From assembly GCA_946549035.1 (NCBI GenBank), contig CAMNQH010000009.1, forward strand, positions 1 to 64,000: a stretch of DNA of 64,000 nt. The letters run 5' to 3'. The position numbers and the translations under genes are program-made. The notes below the pieces were generated by a model. The model did no database searches. It had not been told where the DNA came from and was given only the letters and a program-made list of their open reading frames with translations. This DNA is from an uncultured Lachnospiraceae bacterium (GTDB taxonomy: Bacteria; Bacillota; Clostridia; Lachnospirales; Lachnospiraceae). This document shows positions 29,401 to 39,460 of this stretch, piece after piece. Positions within the stretch are counted from its first letter, which is position 1, and the number at the start of each line of letters is the position of its first letter.

Positions 29401-30637
29401 TTGTCTGTTCCTCCTGTTCCTGTCTGCGTAATATATCATACTGATCCAGGCTCTCCCCCAGATCAATCCACAATTTTTGTTTGGGATGGGGTGCAGAATC
29501 CATAGGATTCCCTTTCTCATCCAAAATCCGGTTCACTCTGGCCTTGATGTTTCTGCCGTCCGGCTTCATAATCTCAATCTGCTCTCCCAGAGAAAACTTA
29601 TTTCGCTGCTCTATCACATACAACCCGTCCTGGCCGGCTTCCTCTACCATACCCAGGTAGGTATACTCCTTCACATACGTGCTATCTCCATAAATCTGGG
29701 CTTTCTCATCCGGCTTCCCGAAAAAGAACCCTGTTGTGAACTGACGATGGGTACAGCTGGCTATCTGCTCCCGATACCAGTCCATATTCTCTTGGTATTT
29801 CTCTCTGGATTCCAGACAGTCGTCAATGGCTTTTCGATAAGTCCTGGCAACCGCAGCCACATACAGCGCAGTCTTCATCCTTCCTTCTATTTTAAAGCTG
29901 TCAATCCCCGCTTCCAACAGCTGGGGAATGTATTCTATCATACACAAATCCTTGGAATTAAAAATATAAGTTCCCCGCTCATTTTCATAAACCGGAAAAT
30001 ATTCCCCCGGTCGTTTCTCCTCCATCACGGCATAATTCCATCGGCAGGGATGGGTACATGCCCCGTGATTGGCGTCTCTTCCGGCTAAAAAGCTGCTCAA
30101 GAGACATCTGCCGGAATAAGAGATGCACATAGCGCCATGAACGAACGCCTCCAGCTCCATATCCTCCGGCATCTCCCGGCGAATCTGTGAAATCTCCAAG
30201 AGAGAAAGCTCCCGGGCGCACACCGCCCGCTTTGCCCCCATCCTGTGCCAGAAGCGATACGTCCCATAATTAGTATTATTCGCCTGGGTACTGATATGTA
30301 TGTCAATGTGAGGGCAGACTTCCTTTGCAATATCAAAAATTCCCGGGTCAGAAATAATCAATGCATCCACACCCAGCTCTTTGATATCCTGAAAATACGC
30401 GGCTACCCCTTCCAGGTCATAATTATGCGCCAGGATATTTGCAGTGACATAAACCTTCACTTGATGCTTGTGTGCAAACCGGATCCCTTCTGCCATATCC
30501 CCAAGGGAAAAGTTTTTGGCTTTTGCCCGCAGGCCAAAGGCCTCTCCTCCAATGTACACGGCGTCCGCTCCAAATGTAACCGCTGTTTTTAATACCTCCA
30601 AACTGCTTGCCGGCACCAGCAACTCTGGTTTTTTCAT
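29390..30637 (-). CDS. U32 family peptidase
   Basis: KPELLVPASSLEVLKTAVTFGADAVYIGGEAFGLRAKAKNF; ELEAFVHGAMCISYSGRCLLSSFLAGRDANHGACTHPCRW signature. Confidence 0.96.
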   Translation of the reverse strand: MKKPELLVPASSLEVLKTAVTFGADAVYIGGEAFGLRAKAKNFSLGDMAEGIRFAHKHQVKVYVTANILAHNYDLEGVAAYFQDIKELGVDALIISDPGIFDIAKEVCPHIDIHISTQANNTNYGTYRFWHRMGAKRAVCARELSLLEISQIRREMPEDMELEAFVHGAMCISYSGRCLLSSFLAGRDANHGACTHPCRWNYAVMEEKRPGEYFPVYENERGTYIFNSKDLCMIEYIPQLLEAGIDSFKIEGRMKTALYVAAVARTYRKAIDDCLESREKYQENMDWYREQIASCTHRQFTTGFFFGKPDEKAQIYGDSTYVKEYTYLGMVEEAGQDGLYVIEQRNKFSLGEQIEIMKPDGRNIKARVNRILDEKGNPMDSAPHPKQKLWIDLGESLDQYDILRRQEQEEQTNGQ

Positions 30638-31287
30638 CTGCTCTCCTTCTTTCTGCTGCTGACAGTTACTCCATCTCCCACCGGAAGAACCGATGTAATT
30701 AATCGGGAATCATGAGTCAGTTCATACAAATATTCCCGCATTCTCTTATGTATGGTGCGGTTTCTTCTGGTTACTGCAAACCGGGATTCCAAAATATCCC
30801 CCTCCTGCAGCACATTATCGGATACCAGCGTCCCGCCTGCCTCTAAAAGCCGCAACAGCTCCGGCAAAAAATGAATATACTGTCCCTTGGCCGCGTCCAA
30901 AAAAATAAAATCAAAGGTTCCTGATAAGGTGGGGAGAATCTCCATAGCGTCTCCCTCCATCAAATGAATCTGTTCTTCTTTTCCTGCTCTTTTAAAATGC
31001 TCCCTGGCAATGGGAATCCGTTTTTTATAATTCTCTATGGTCACAATCCGGCAGGGGACTGGATTATGCTCTAACAAAAACAACGTGGAAAACCCCACTG
31101 CCGTTCCAATTTCCAAAATGGATGCGGGCCGCTTCATATCCAAAAGCAGGCGCAACAAATTCTGTGTCTCCTGACGAATAATCGGAACCCGTTCTTTTCG
31201 GGCCTCTTTTTCAATTTCCGCTAATATTCCTGTATTTCCTTCATCCAGAGACTGAATAAAGGTCGCCATACGTTCCTCTTGTCTCAT
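30634..31287 (-). CDS. O-methyltransferase (class I SAM, CCoAOMT-like)
   Basis: ILEIGTAVGFSTLFL, FDFIFLDAAKGQY, LVSDNVL. Confidence 0.92.
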   Translation of the reverse strand: MRQEERMATFIQSLDEGNTGILAEIEKEARKERVPIIRQETQNLLRLLLDMKRPASILEIGTAVGFSTLFLLEHNPVPCRIVTIENYKKRIPIAREHFKRAGKEEQIHLMEGDAMEILPTLSGTFDFIFLDAAKGQYIHFLPELLRLLEAGGTLVSDNVLQEGDILESRFAVTRRNRTIHKRMREYLYELTHDSRLITSVLPVGDGVTVSSRKKESR

Positions 31288-31308
31288 GACGCCACCTGTC
31301 TGCCCTGT

Positions 31309-31743
31309 TTATTTTTTCTTGTTTTTAGAAGAATCTTTGGAGGATTCGTCCTTTTTTCCCTCTTTGTCTTCTTCCTTCGGTTCCTCCGCCGCCATCACTT
31401 TTAACATTTCCCGGGCGGTCTGATGGGTGTTTAAGGTATACAGGCCCGGCTTTACCTTTTTTGCATAAGCCGAAAGCATCATCTGAACTGCAAACAGCTT
31501 ATTATCCCTTACCAGTCCTTTCTCCTCCAATACCGTCCCTAAGGATAACGCATTCATTCCTTCAGACACTCGTACCGTCACATCCGTTCCCGGTTCATTC
31601 TCCATGGGACGCTCCGTAAACACCCGGTATCCCAGATCATAGGCCTGGCCTCCAAGCTTTACAAGTCCAAACAGTACCAACAGAAATACCAATATGCTGA
31701 TACAAACATGAAGTATACGAAGCACTACTTTGCTGGCACTCAT
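31309..31743 (-). CDS. MltG-like membrane protein lacking the catalytic domain
   Basis: N-terminal TM, then VTVRVSEGMNALSLGTVLEEKGLVRDNKLFAVQM...LKPGLYTLN-type LysM-like region; K/E/S-rich tail. Confidence 0.75.
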   Translation of the reverse strand: MSASKVVLRILHVCISILVFLLVLFGLVKLGGQAYDLGYRVFTERPMENEPGTDVTVRVSEGMNALSLGTVLEEKGLVRDNKLFAVQMMLSAYAKKVKPGLYTLNTHQTAREMLKVMAAEEPKEEDKEGKKDESSKDSSKNKKK

Positions 31744-31758
31744 AGTATCCCTCTTCTC

Positions 31759-32100
31759 TCATTCGTCAAAGCCCAAATCAAACTCCACCTGTTCTAACAG
31801 GCTCCGGTTGATTTTCTGAAACAGGCGGCACACCGCCAATTCCGCCGCCAGATAGTCATTCACCAAAGCCTCGGACCGAAGTTGGGCAAATTCCTCTCCC
31901 AAACGGTCAATCTCCTCATAAAGATCCAGATTCTCTCCATTTTTCCGCATCTGAAAGCTCCGGCGGCGAAACTCATGGATTGCCTGTTCCGTCTCTGGCT
32001 CCCGTTTTACCTTCTCCCGAACCTCTAAATATTGCCGATACTCTCCGCTGTTTAAAATCGCGTCAATCAGCTTTTCAATACATGCGTCTATCTGCTTCAT
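31759..32100 (-). CDS. YlbF family regulator
   Basis: AILNSGEYRQYLEVREKVKREPETEQAIHEFRRRSFQMRKN, Com_YlbF-like helical protein. Confidence 0.8.
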   Translation of the reverse strand: MKQIDACIEKLIDAILNSGEYRQYLEVREKVKREPETEQAIHEFRRRSFQMRKNGENLDLYEEIDRLGEEFAQLRSEALVNDYLAAELAVCRLFQKINRSLLEQVEFDLGFDE

Positions 32101-32103
32101 AAG

Positions 32104-33768
32104 CTACACTTCCATAATAATGGGCATAATCATCGGTCTGCGTTTCGTCTTTTTCCACACAAATTCTCCCAGGGAATCTTTTATCTCATTCTTAATCTTG
32201 CCCCAGTCTGTAATATTCTTCTGTTCACAGTAAGATACCGTATCCTCTAAAACCATTCTGGCCTCATCCATCAGGCTCTCGGAGCCTCTCACATATACAA
32301 AGCCCCTGGTGACAATATCCGGACCTGCCACTACCTGGCCGCTGTCTCCTTCTAATGTCAGCACCACAATGATAATACCGTCCTCCGCCAAATGCTGGCG
32401 GTCACGCAGCACAATATTTCCCACGTCGCCTACGCCCAGGCCGTCTACCATAATGTCTCCCACCGGTACTTCTCCTGTCACCGCCGCACTGTTTTCATCT
32501 AATTCCAGCACATCCCCGGAAGATAAAATAAAAATATTTTCCTTGTCAATGCCCAGCTCCCTGGCAATTTTAGCCTGAGCCTTTAAGTGCTTATACTCCC
32601 CATGCACCGGAATAGCGTACTGAGGCTTCACTAAAGAATAAATCAGCTTAATATCCTCCTGGCACGCATGGCCGGATACATGGGTATCCTGGAAAATTAC
32701 ATCCGCACCCTTTCTGGACAATTCGTTGATTACCCGGGAAACAGCTTTTTCATTCCCCGGAATGGGGCTGGAGCTGAAAATAACCGTATCTCCCGGCTGA
32801 ATCGTAATCTTCTTATGAAGATTAGAGGCCATACGGGAAAGGGCGGCCATGGATTCTCCCTGGCTCCCGGTGGTAATCAATACCGTCTGCTCATCAGGAT
32901 AATTCTTTAATTCCTCAATATCAATCAAAGTCTTATCCGGAATATTCAAATAGCCCAGTTCCGAAGCAATGGTAATAATATTTACCATACTGCGACCTTC
33001 CACCACTACTTTGCGGCCGTATTTATAAGCGGAATTGATGACCTGCTGCACCCGGTCCACATTCGAAGCGAAGGTGGCCACAATAATTCTGGAATTTACA
33101 TGATCTGCAAAAATATGGTCAAAGGTCTTTCCCACCGTCTTTTCCGAACTGGTATATCCCGGCCGCTCTGCATTGGTACTGTCGCACATCAGCGCCAGTA
33201 CGCCTTTTTTTCCAATCTCCCCAAACCGCTGTAAATCAATGGGATCCCCAAATACCGGGGTATAGTCCACCTTAAAATCCCCGGTATGCACAATGGTTCC
33301 GGCTGGAGAATAAATGGCCAGGGCCGCCGCGTCGGCGATACTGTGGTTCGTCCGGATAAATTCCACCCGAAAACACCCCAGATTGATGTGCTGTCCGTAT
33401 TTGACCACTTTGCGTTTTACCTTTGTCACCATGTTGTGTTCCCGCAGCTTATGTTCAATAATCCCGTTGGTAAGCTTTGTAGCGTACACAGGAACGTTAA
33501 TCTCCTTTAATACATAAGGAATGGCTCCAATATGATCTTCATGTCCATGGGTAATAAAAAATCCCTTCACCCGGTCCATGTTATTTTTTAGATACGTAAT
33601 ATCCGGAATGACCAGGTCAATACCCAGCATATCATCTTCTGGAAATGATAATCCGCAGTCCACAACAATAATACTGTCTTCATATTCAAAGGCAGTAATG
33701 TTCATTCCAATCTGTTCTAAGCCGCCCAGGGGAATGATTTTCAATTTTGAATTTTGTCCTTTCTTCAA
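32104..33768 (-). CDS. rnj: Ribonuclease J
   Basis: THGHEDHIGAIPYVLKEINVPVYAT, HTGDFKVDYTPV, STNAERPGYTSSE, PVHGEYKHL. Confidence 0.96.
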   Translation of the reverse strand: MKKGQNSKLKIIPLGGLEQIGMNITAFEYEDSIIVVDCGLSFPEDDMLGIDLVIPDITYLKNNMDRVKGFFITHGHEDHIGAIPYVLKEINVPVYATKLTNGIIEHKLREHNMVTKVKRKVVKYGQHINLGCFRVEFIRTNHSIADAAALAIYSPAGTIVHTGDFKVDYTPVFGDPIDLQRFGEIGKKGVLALMCDSTNAERPGYTSSEKTVGKTFDHIFADHVNSRIIVATFASNVDRVQQVINSAYKYGRKVVVEGRSMVNIITIASELGYLNIPDKTLIDIEELKNYPDEQTVLITTGSQGESMAALSRMASNLHKKITIQPGDTVIFSSSPIPGNEKAVSRVINELSRKGADVIFQDTHVSGHACQEDIKLIYSLVKPQYAIPVHGEYKHLKAQAKIARELGIDKENIFILSSGDVLELDENSAAVTGEVPVGDIMVDGLGVGDVGNIVLRDRQHLAEDGIIIVVLTLEGDSGQVVAGPDIVTRGFVYVRGSESLMDEARMVLEDTVSYCEQKNITDWGKIKNEIKDSLGEFVWKKTKRRPMIMPIIMEV

Positions 33769-33786
33769 GTCGCACCTCCGTTATAG

Positions 33787-34242
33787 TTATGTAATTCTCT
33801 TTCTTCTGTTCTCCAGACATTCCCTGCAATAGCCATAGAGCTTGACTTCATGGTTCACCACCTGAAAAGACGTTGATTCATAGATTTGGCTCTCCAAATC
33901 ATCCAACAGATCATTCTGAAACGAAATCACTTTTTTACATCCCAGGCATATCAAATGATGATGGCGGTGAGACCTTTCACCGCTTTTTCCGATCTCATAG
34001 CGCACGTACCCGTCTTCCAGATGAACGCTTTCAATCAAGTCAAGATTCAATAGTAATTGTATGGTTCTGTAAACAGTGGCCAGCCCGATCTTGGGATAGC
34101 CTTTTTTTACAATTTCATATATTTCTTCTGCTGTCAGGTGTCCGTCCCCGCAGCTGCCAAGAGCCTCAAGAATCAAAAGCCGCTGCTTTGTCACCTTCAG
34201 TCCCTTTTCACGCAGCATCTGCCTGAATTTGTCCTGCAACAT
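33787..34242 (-). CDS. Fur family transcriptional regulator
   Basis: LKVTKQRLLILEAL...HLTAEEIYEIVKKGYPKIGLATVYRTIQLL; HRHHHLICLGC. Confidence 0.93.
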   Translation of the reverse strand: MLQDKFRQMLREKGLKVTKQRLLILEALGSCGDGHLTAEEIYEIVKKGYPKIGLATVYRTIQLLLNLDLIESVHLEDGYVRYEIGKSGERSHRHHHLICLGCKKVISFQNDLLDDLESQIYESTSFQVVNHEVKLYGYCRECLENRRKRIT

Positions 34243-34244
34243 TT

Positions 34245-34505
34245 TTACACCGTAATATCCACATCGTCCAAAATAGACGCAAATACCTTTGACATATATT
34301 CCAATTCCTCTTCCGATTCCACCATCTCATAGGAGGACTCGGATTCCTCCCCGCCTGGAATCTCTTTTAAGAGGAATGCATCACAGTCTCCGTCCTCTTC
34401 TTCGGTTACCAGCAGATAATCCACCCCGTTAATCCGGGTCTGCTCAATCACGTAAAATAACGCCGTCTCATCGCTGTCCGGCACTCGGAATTCTATCTTT
34501 TCCAT
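34245..34505 (-). CDS. DUF1292 domain-containing protein
   Basis: Acidic 86 aa ORF in conserved ruvX-DUF1292-fur context. Confidence 0.85.
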   Translation of the reverse strand: MEKIEFRVPDSDETALFYVIEQTRINGVDYLLVTEEEDGDCDAFLLKEIPGGEESESSYEMVESEEELEYMSKVFASILDDVDITV

Positions 34506-34538
34506 CTTTTTCCTTTCCTTGGCCCGAAAGCCAGTAGT

Positions 34539-34988
34539 TCAAACACGCTTCATAGAAAGGAAATCCAGATAACTTTGCAGAATAAACACTGCGGCAAGCT
34601 TGTCCACGTATTCCTTTCGGTTCTCTCTTCTTATTCCGGCCTCCATCATGGTGCGGTCCGCCTCCACCGTGGTAAGGCGCTCATCCCAAAGGGTCACGGG
34701 AAGGCCGCTTCTTTTCTCCAACATCTCTTTGAATTCCTGTGTTCTTTCGCAGCGTTCCCCTTCTGTATTATTCATATGCTTCGGATATCCCAAAACGATC
34801 TCTTCCGCTTGATATTCCTCTGCCAATTCCTGAATCCGGGCCAATGTCTGCCGCAGCTTTCCCGGCGACTTTCTGCGTATAATCTCCAGTCCCTGGGCAG
34901 TTACCCCTAATTGGTCGCTTACGGCAACCCCCACAGTTTTTGACCCGAAATCCAACCCCAAAATCCGCATGGCTTCTCCTATTCCCAA
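34539..34988 (-). CDS. ruvX: Putative pre-16S rRNA nuclease / Holliday junction resolvase RuvX (YqgF)
   Basis: [38 protein letters not shown]. Confidence 0.95.
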   Translation of the reverse strand: MGIGEAMRILGLDFGSKTVGVAVSDQLGVTAQGLEIIRRKSPGKLRQTLARIQELAEEYQAEEIVLGYPKHMNNTEGERCERTQEFKEMLEKRSGLPVTLWDERLTTVEADRTMMEAGIRRENRKEYVDKLAAVFILQSYLDFLSMKRV

Positions 34989-35242
34989 TGGCTGCTCTTA
35001 ATATACTGGCGCAGAATCTCTTCCACCAGTTCGTCCCGCTCCACTTTCATAATCATACTTCTGGCATTCTTATGACTGGTAATATACGTGGGATCTCCTG
35101 ACATAATATAACCCACAATCTGGTTCACCGGGTTGTATCCTTTCTCCCGCAAAGCAGCGTATACAATCTCCAGTACTTCATCTACTCTGATCTGTTTTTC
35201 AATCTCCACTTTAAAATATTGTGTGTTATTTTTATCCTGCAT
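34979..35242 (-). CDS. IreB family regulatory phosphoprotein
   Basis: [35 protein letters not shown]. Confidence 0.95.
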   Translation of the reverse strand: MQDKNNTQYFKVEIEKQIRVDEVLEIVYAALREKGYNPVNQIVGYIMSGDPTYITSHKNARSMIMKVERDELVEEILRQYIKSSHWE

Positions 35243-35318
35243 AATTCACGCCCCAACTTTTCGTTCTTTCGTTCTTTTCTATTCCTGTATTCTATTCTAA
35301 TATAAATGGTATGAAAAT

Positions 35319-36644
35319 TCAATCTATATTTTCGATGGAATCTGTTTCAAGCTCCAGCACATGGCTTTCAAGCTGTCTTTTCACGATTCCCCGCACCAAC
35401 TTGTTCTCCAGATGTTCTCCGCCGAAATACACCGTTTTTACATATTCCGGGGTATGCCCTATATAACAGCGTTTTCCCTCCAAACATGTCTCTTCTTCCC
35501 ACAGTACTTCCACGAAACGTCCCTGATACCAAGAAGCAAAGGCTTCTCCCATCCCTTTTTTATCCTCTGTCAAAATCCTGCTGCGGAATGTTTTTACGCC
35601 CTCTGAAACCTGCCCCTGCATCTGCGCCGCTTTGGTGCCCTGGCGCTTGGAATAGGGAAATACATGTACCTCAAAAAATCCAACTTCCTGCAAAAACCTT
35701 CTGGTAACCTCAAATTCTTCTTCCGTTTCTCCCGGAAATCCCACAATCACATCTGTAGTAATCGCCGGATGTTCAAAAAATTCCCGGAGATACTCACAGC
35801 TTTCCCTATATTCCTTAGCAGTATACTTCCGGTTCATACGTTTTAACACCGTATCGCATCCGCTTTGGAGGGAGAGATGAAAGTGAGGACAGACCTTTGG
35901 CATACCAGACAGCTTCTTTGCAAACTCTCTGGTTACCACCTTGGGTTCCAAAGATCCCAGGCGGATCCGCCGGATTCCTTCCACTTCATGCACCGCCTGT
36001 ATCAAATGGAGCAAATCCGTCCCGCAATCTGCCCCGTAGGAGCTTAGATGAATGCCGGTAAGCACCAGTTCCTTATGGCCGTTTGCGGCAAGACGCCTTG
36101 CCTCCTCCAAAGCCTCTTTGATGCTGCGGCTTCTGACACGGCCTCTGGCATAGGGAATAATACAGTAACTGCAAAACTGGTTGCAGCCGTCTTGGACCTT
36201 TAGAAATGCTCTGGTATGCTCTGCACTTCGGCCGATGGAAAGAGGCTCGTACTCCGTAGGAGCATTGATATCCACAATCTCTGCCTGTTTCTTGTGACGC
36301 TGCTTTTCAAATTCTTCCAACAGAGCAATCAAATCATGCTTCTTATTATTTCCAATTAAAATATCTATCTCACAATCCGCCAAATCCTGTTCTTTTCCGG
36401 TCTGCACATAGCAGCCTGCCGCCACCACAATCCCCTGGGGATTCTGTCTTTTCGCCCGGCGCAGCATCTGTCGCGACTTTTTGTCCGCTACGTTGGTGAC
36501 GGAGCAGGTGTTAATAACATATACATCCGCTTTCTCTGAAAAAGGGACAATTTCATAACCGTGTTCTTCTAACATCTGCTGCATAGCTTCCGCCTCGTAG
36601 GCATTTACTTTGCATCCCAAATTGTGCACTGCTGCTTTCTTCAT
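35319..36644 (-). CDS. mtaB: tRNA t6A37 methylthiotransferase MtaB
   Basis: MKKAAVHNLGCKVNAYEAEAM; VQDGCNQFCSYCIIPYARGRVRSR; TTDVIVGFPGETEEEF; start at 36644. Confidence 0.94.
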   Translation of the reverse strand: MKKAAVHNLGCKVNAYEAEAMQQMLEEHGYEIVPFSEKADVYVINTCSVTNVADKKSRQMLRRAKRQNPQGIVVAAGCYVQTGKEQDLADCEIDILIGNNKKHDLIALLEEFEKQRHKKQAEIVDINAPTEYEPLSIGRSAEHTRAFLKVQDGCNQFCSYCIIPYARGRVRSRSIKEALEEARRLAANGHKELVLTGIHLSSYGADCGTDLLHLIQAVHEVEGIRRIRLGSLEPKVVTREFAKKLSGMPKVCPHFHLSLQSGCDTVLKRMNRKYTAKEYRESCEYLREFFEHPAITTDVIVGFPGETEEEFEVTRRFLQEVGFFEVHVFPYSKRQGTKAAQMQGQVSEGVKTFRSRILTEDKKGMGEAFASWYQGRFVEVLWEEETCLEGKRCYIGHTPEYVKTVYFGGEHLENKLVRGIVKRQLESHVLELETDSIENID

Positions 36645-36684
36645 AATGCTATCCATCCTCCCCAAAAGTTGTGAAAGCTCGCTC

Positions 36685-36713
36685 TTGACTTTTATTACCA
36701 AAACCGTTACTAT
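36685..36713 (+). promoter_or_regulatory. Sigma-A-type promoter of the HPr-like gene
   Basis: TTGACT-N17-TACTAT. Confidence 0.65.
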
Positions 36714-36773
36714 TAAAGAAACTATGAGTTCTACATACATTGGAACAATAATAATCCCAAGGAGGTTTTCTTT

Positions 36774-37007
36774 ATGATGAAAACAGTACAAATTTCTTTA
36801 AACTCTATCGACAGGGTGAAATCCTTTGTGAATGCCATCACTCAATTCGATTATGATTTTGATTTAATTTCCGGCAGATATGTCATTGATGCAAAATCCA
36901 TCATGGGTATTTTCAGCCTGGATCTTTCCAAGCCCATTGATCTTGCAATCCATTCTGAAGCAAATATGGATGAGATCCTGGAAGTATTAAAGCCCTATCT
37001 GATTTAA
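36774..37007 (+). CDS. HPr-family (Crh-like) protein lacking His15
   Basis: 77 aa; AKSIMGIFSLDLSKPIDLAIHSEA aligns to the HPr Ser46 region (LKSIMGVMSLGIAKG); no GIHARPA motif. Confidence 0.85.
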   Translation: MMKTVQISLNSIDRVKSFVNAITQFDYDFDLISGRYVIDAKSIMGIFSLDLSKPIDLAIHSEANMDEILEVLKPYLI

Positions 37008-37032
37008 TCCACACCATTATATACGTTTTTTG

Positions 37033-37060
37033 TCCCCCGGAATTCTCCGGGGGATGTTTT
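37033..37060. terminator. Bidirectional intrinsic terminator
   Basis: CCCCCGGA-attc-TCCGGGGG followed by atgttttattttttt. Confidence 0.85.
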
Positions 37061-37066
37061 ATTTTT

Positions 37067-38263
37067 TCATACCTCTTCCTGTGAAGCTTCTACTACAATC
37101 GTCTCTGCCGTCTCAATGGCTGTCTTTACCATATCCTGAATTTTTTCAGATAATTTCTGCTCCGACCGCCGAATGATGTTGAGATTCGGTTTGGTCACCG
37201 GATGCTTGGCCACAAAAATCGTGCAGCAATCTTCGTAGGGCAAAATCGACGTCTCATACGTTCCAATCCGCTCTGATACATCAATAATCTCCTGCTTGTC
37301 AAAGCCAATCAAAGGCCGGTACACCGGCATGGTACACACCTCATTGGTGGCGGCCAAAGACTGCATGGTTTGGCTGGCCACCTGGCCGATGCTCTCCCCG
37401 GTAATCAGTCCCATGCTTTTTGTCTCTTTTGCAAAATGCTCCGCAATTTTCATCATATATCTGCGCATAATAATGGTCAGCTCTTCATGGGGGCATTTTT
37501 CATAAATATATAACTGAATATCGGTAAAGTTTACGACCTTCAGGCAGATAGGGCCGCTGTAACGAGCCACAAGCCTTGCCAGATCCACTACCTTCTGCTT
37601 TGCCCGCTCGCTGGTATAGGGGGGCGCATGAAAATAAACCGCGTCAATCTTAACGCCACGTTTGGCAATCATATACCCCGCCACCGGGCTGTCGATACCG
37701 CCGGACAAAAGCAGCGTCCCTTTGCCGCTGGTTCCCACCGGCATCCCCCCGGGCCCTGGAATGACCTGGGAATAGAGATTAATTTTCTGCCGGATCTCAA
37801 TATTCAATAAAATCTCCGGCTCATGTACATCTACCTTCATATCAGGAAAAGCATCCAGGATTTTCTCTCCCAGCCTGGCATTGATCTCCATGGATTCCAT
37901 GGGATAGTCTTTTCTGGCTCTTCTGGCATGTACCTTAAAGGTTTTATGTTTGTCCGGATAACAGGCGTCAAGATAAGATATCACATCCTGGCACAATTTG
38001 TCAAATCCCTGGTCTTCTAAAAGCACCGCGGGACAAATCCCCACTATGCCAAACACCCGCTTTAAGCTTTCCACCGCTTCTTCATAATCAAACTCTGACA
38101 ACGCTTCAACATAAACTCTGCCTTGCTCCTTGGATATCTTAAATTCTCCTTCCACCGGCTTTAGAGCATATTTGATCTGCTGCATCAATGCGTCTTCAAA
38201 AAGGTGCCGATTTTTTCCTTTGACGCCGATTTCTCCGTATTTTATTAAAAATGCTTGAAACAT
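37067..38263 (-). CDS. thiI: tRNA 4-thiouridine synthase ThiI
   Basis: MFQAFLIKYGEIGVKGKNRHLFEDAL; PP-loop LLLSGGIDSPVAGYMIAKRG; THUMP domain. Confidence 0.96.
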   Translation of the reverse strand: MFQAFLIKYGEIGVKGKNRHLFEDALMQQIKYALKPVEGEFKISKEQGRVYVEALSEFDYEEAVESLKRVFGIVGICPAVLLEDQGFDKLCQDVISYLDACYPDKHKTFKVHARRARKDYPMESMEINARLGEKILDAFPDMKVDVHEPEILLNIEIRQKINLYSQVIPGPGGMPVGTSGKGTLLLSGGIDSPVAGYMIAKRGVKIDAVYFHAPPYTSERAKQKVVDLARLVARYSGPICLKVVNFTDIQLYIYEKCPHEELTIIMRRYMMKIAEHFAKETKSMGLITGESIGQVASQTMQSLAATNEVCTMPVYRPLIGFDKQEIIDVSERIGTYETSILPYEDCCTIFVAKHPVTKPNLNIIRRSEQKLSEKIQDMVKTAIETAETIVVEASQEEV

Positions 38264-38298
38264 ATCATTCTCCTTTTTCTTACACCTACAAGCAAAGG

Positions 38299-39456
38299 CT
38301 AATGCCTGGTATATCTGGCAAGCACAGGAACCAGCTCTTTTAATGCTCTTATGCAAATTTCCACTTCTTCCAGGGTATTATATACGCTAAAGCTAAACCG
38401 CAGTGTGGACTTAAGATGCTCCTGGCCAAGTCCAATACTCTTTAACGTCTCGCTGACGGCAGGCTTATTGGAGGAGCAGGCGCTTCCGGCGGAAACATAA
38501 ATCCCCCGCTCTTCCAGGGCATGAAGGAGCACTTCGCTGCGTACGTTGTCAAAGCTGACGCTGACAATGTGGCAGACTGCTTCTTCCTGGTTGAGGCTTC
38601 CGTTTACATGAGCCCACGTTACTCCCTCTAGTCCCTGCAAAAAATGATTCCGAAGCATCATAAGATGCTCCTGCTTTTGTGAAAAGTCCTCATAGGCTTC
38701 CATAGCCGCCTGGCCCAGTCCTGCTATTCCCGGCACATTTTCTGTACCGGAGCGCATTCCCCCCTGATGGCCTCCCCCAAATACAATCGGAGCCAGCTTT
38801 GTTTTTTCTTTTTTATATAGAAATCCCACGCCTTTCGGCCCGTGAATTTTATGACCGCTCACCGTCATCAAGTCAATTCCCATCCTCCCGGGATAGATCT
38901 GGTATTTTCCATACGCCTGAACCGCGTCTGTATGAAACAGAGCGCCTGGATGTTTTTCCTTCACAATCCGGGCGGCTTCTTCTACAGGCTCCAACGTTCC
39001 GATTTCATTGTTGACATACATCACGGATACTAAAATGGTATCCGACCGGACAGACTCTTTCAGCTGTTCTAAGGAAATACGCCCCTGCCTGTCCACATCC
39101 AGCCAAGTCACCTCAAATCCCTGCTCCTCCAGAAAATGCATGGGAGCCGCCACCGCTGGATGCTCAATTCTGGTGGTAATCAAATGCATTCCGGACCGCC
39201 GATTGGCCATGGCAGCCCCCAGCACCGCCAAATTGTCCGCTTCTGTCCCTCCGGATGTAAAAATCAGTTCTTTCTCCTGCACTTTCAGGGTTTTCGCAAT
39301 CCGTCCTCGGGCCTTACGGATATAATGCTCCGCCTCCATGCCCTTTTGATGGAGGGAGGAAGGATTCCCGTAATCTGCCAAGAAGGCTTTTTGCATCAGC
39401 TCCATCACTCCCTGGGAGCATTTCGTGGTGGCAGAATTGTCAAAATAAATCTCCAT
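38299..39456 (-). CDS. Cysteine desulfurase (NifS/IscS-like)
   Basis: MEIYFDNSATTKC, SGHKIHGPKGVGFLY, SAGSACSSNKPAVSETL. Confidence 0.95.
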   Translation of the reverse strand: MEIYFDNSATTKCSQGVMELMQKAFLADYGNPSSLHQKGMEAEHYIRKARGRIAKTLKVQEKELIFTSGGTEADNLAVLGAAMANRRSGMHLITTRIEHPAVAAPMHFLEEQGFEVTWLDVDRQGRISLEQLKESVRSDTILVSVMYVNNEIGTLEPVEEAARIVKEKHPGALFHTDAVQAYGKYQIYPGRMGIDLMTVSGHKIHGPKGVGFLYKKEKTKLAPIVFGGGHQGGMRSGTENVPGIAGLGQAAMEAYEDFSQKQEHLMMLRNHFLQGLEGVTWAHVNGSLNQEEAVCHIVSVSFDNVRSEVLLHALEERGIYVSAGSACSSNKPAVSETLKSIGLGQEHLKSTLRFSFSVYNTLEEVEICIRALKELVPVLARYTRH

Positions 39457-39460
39457 AATT

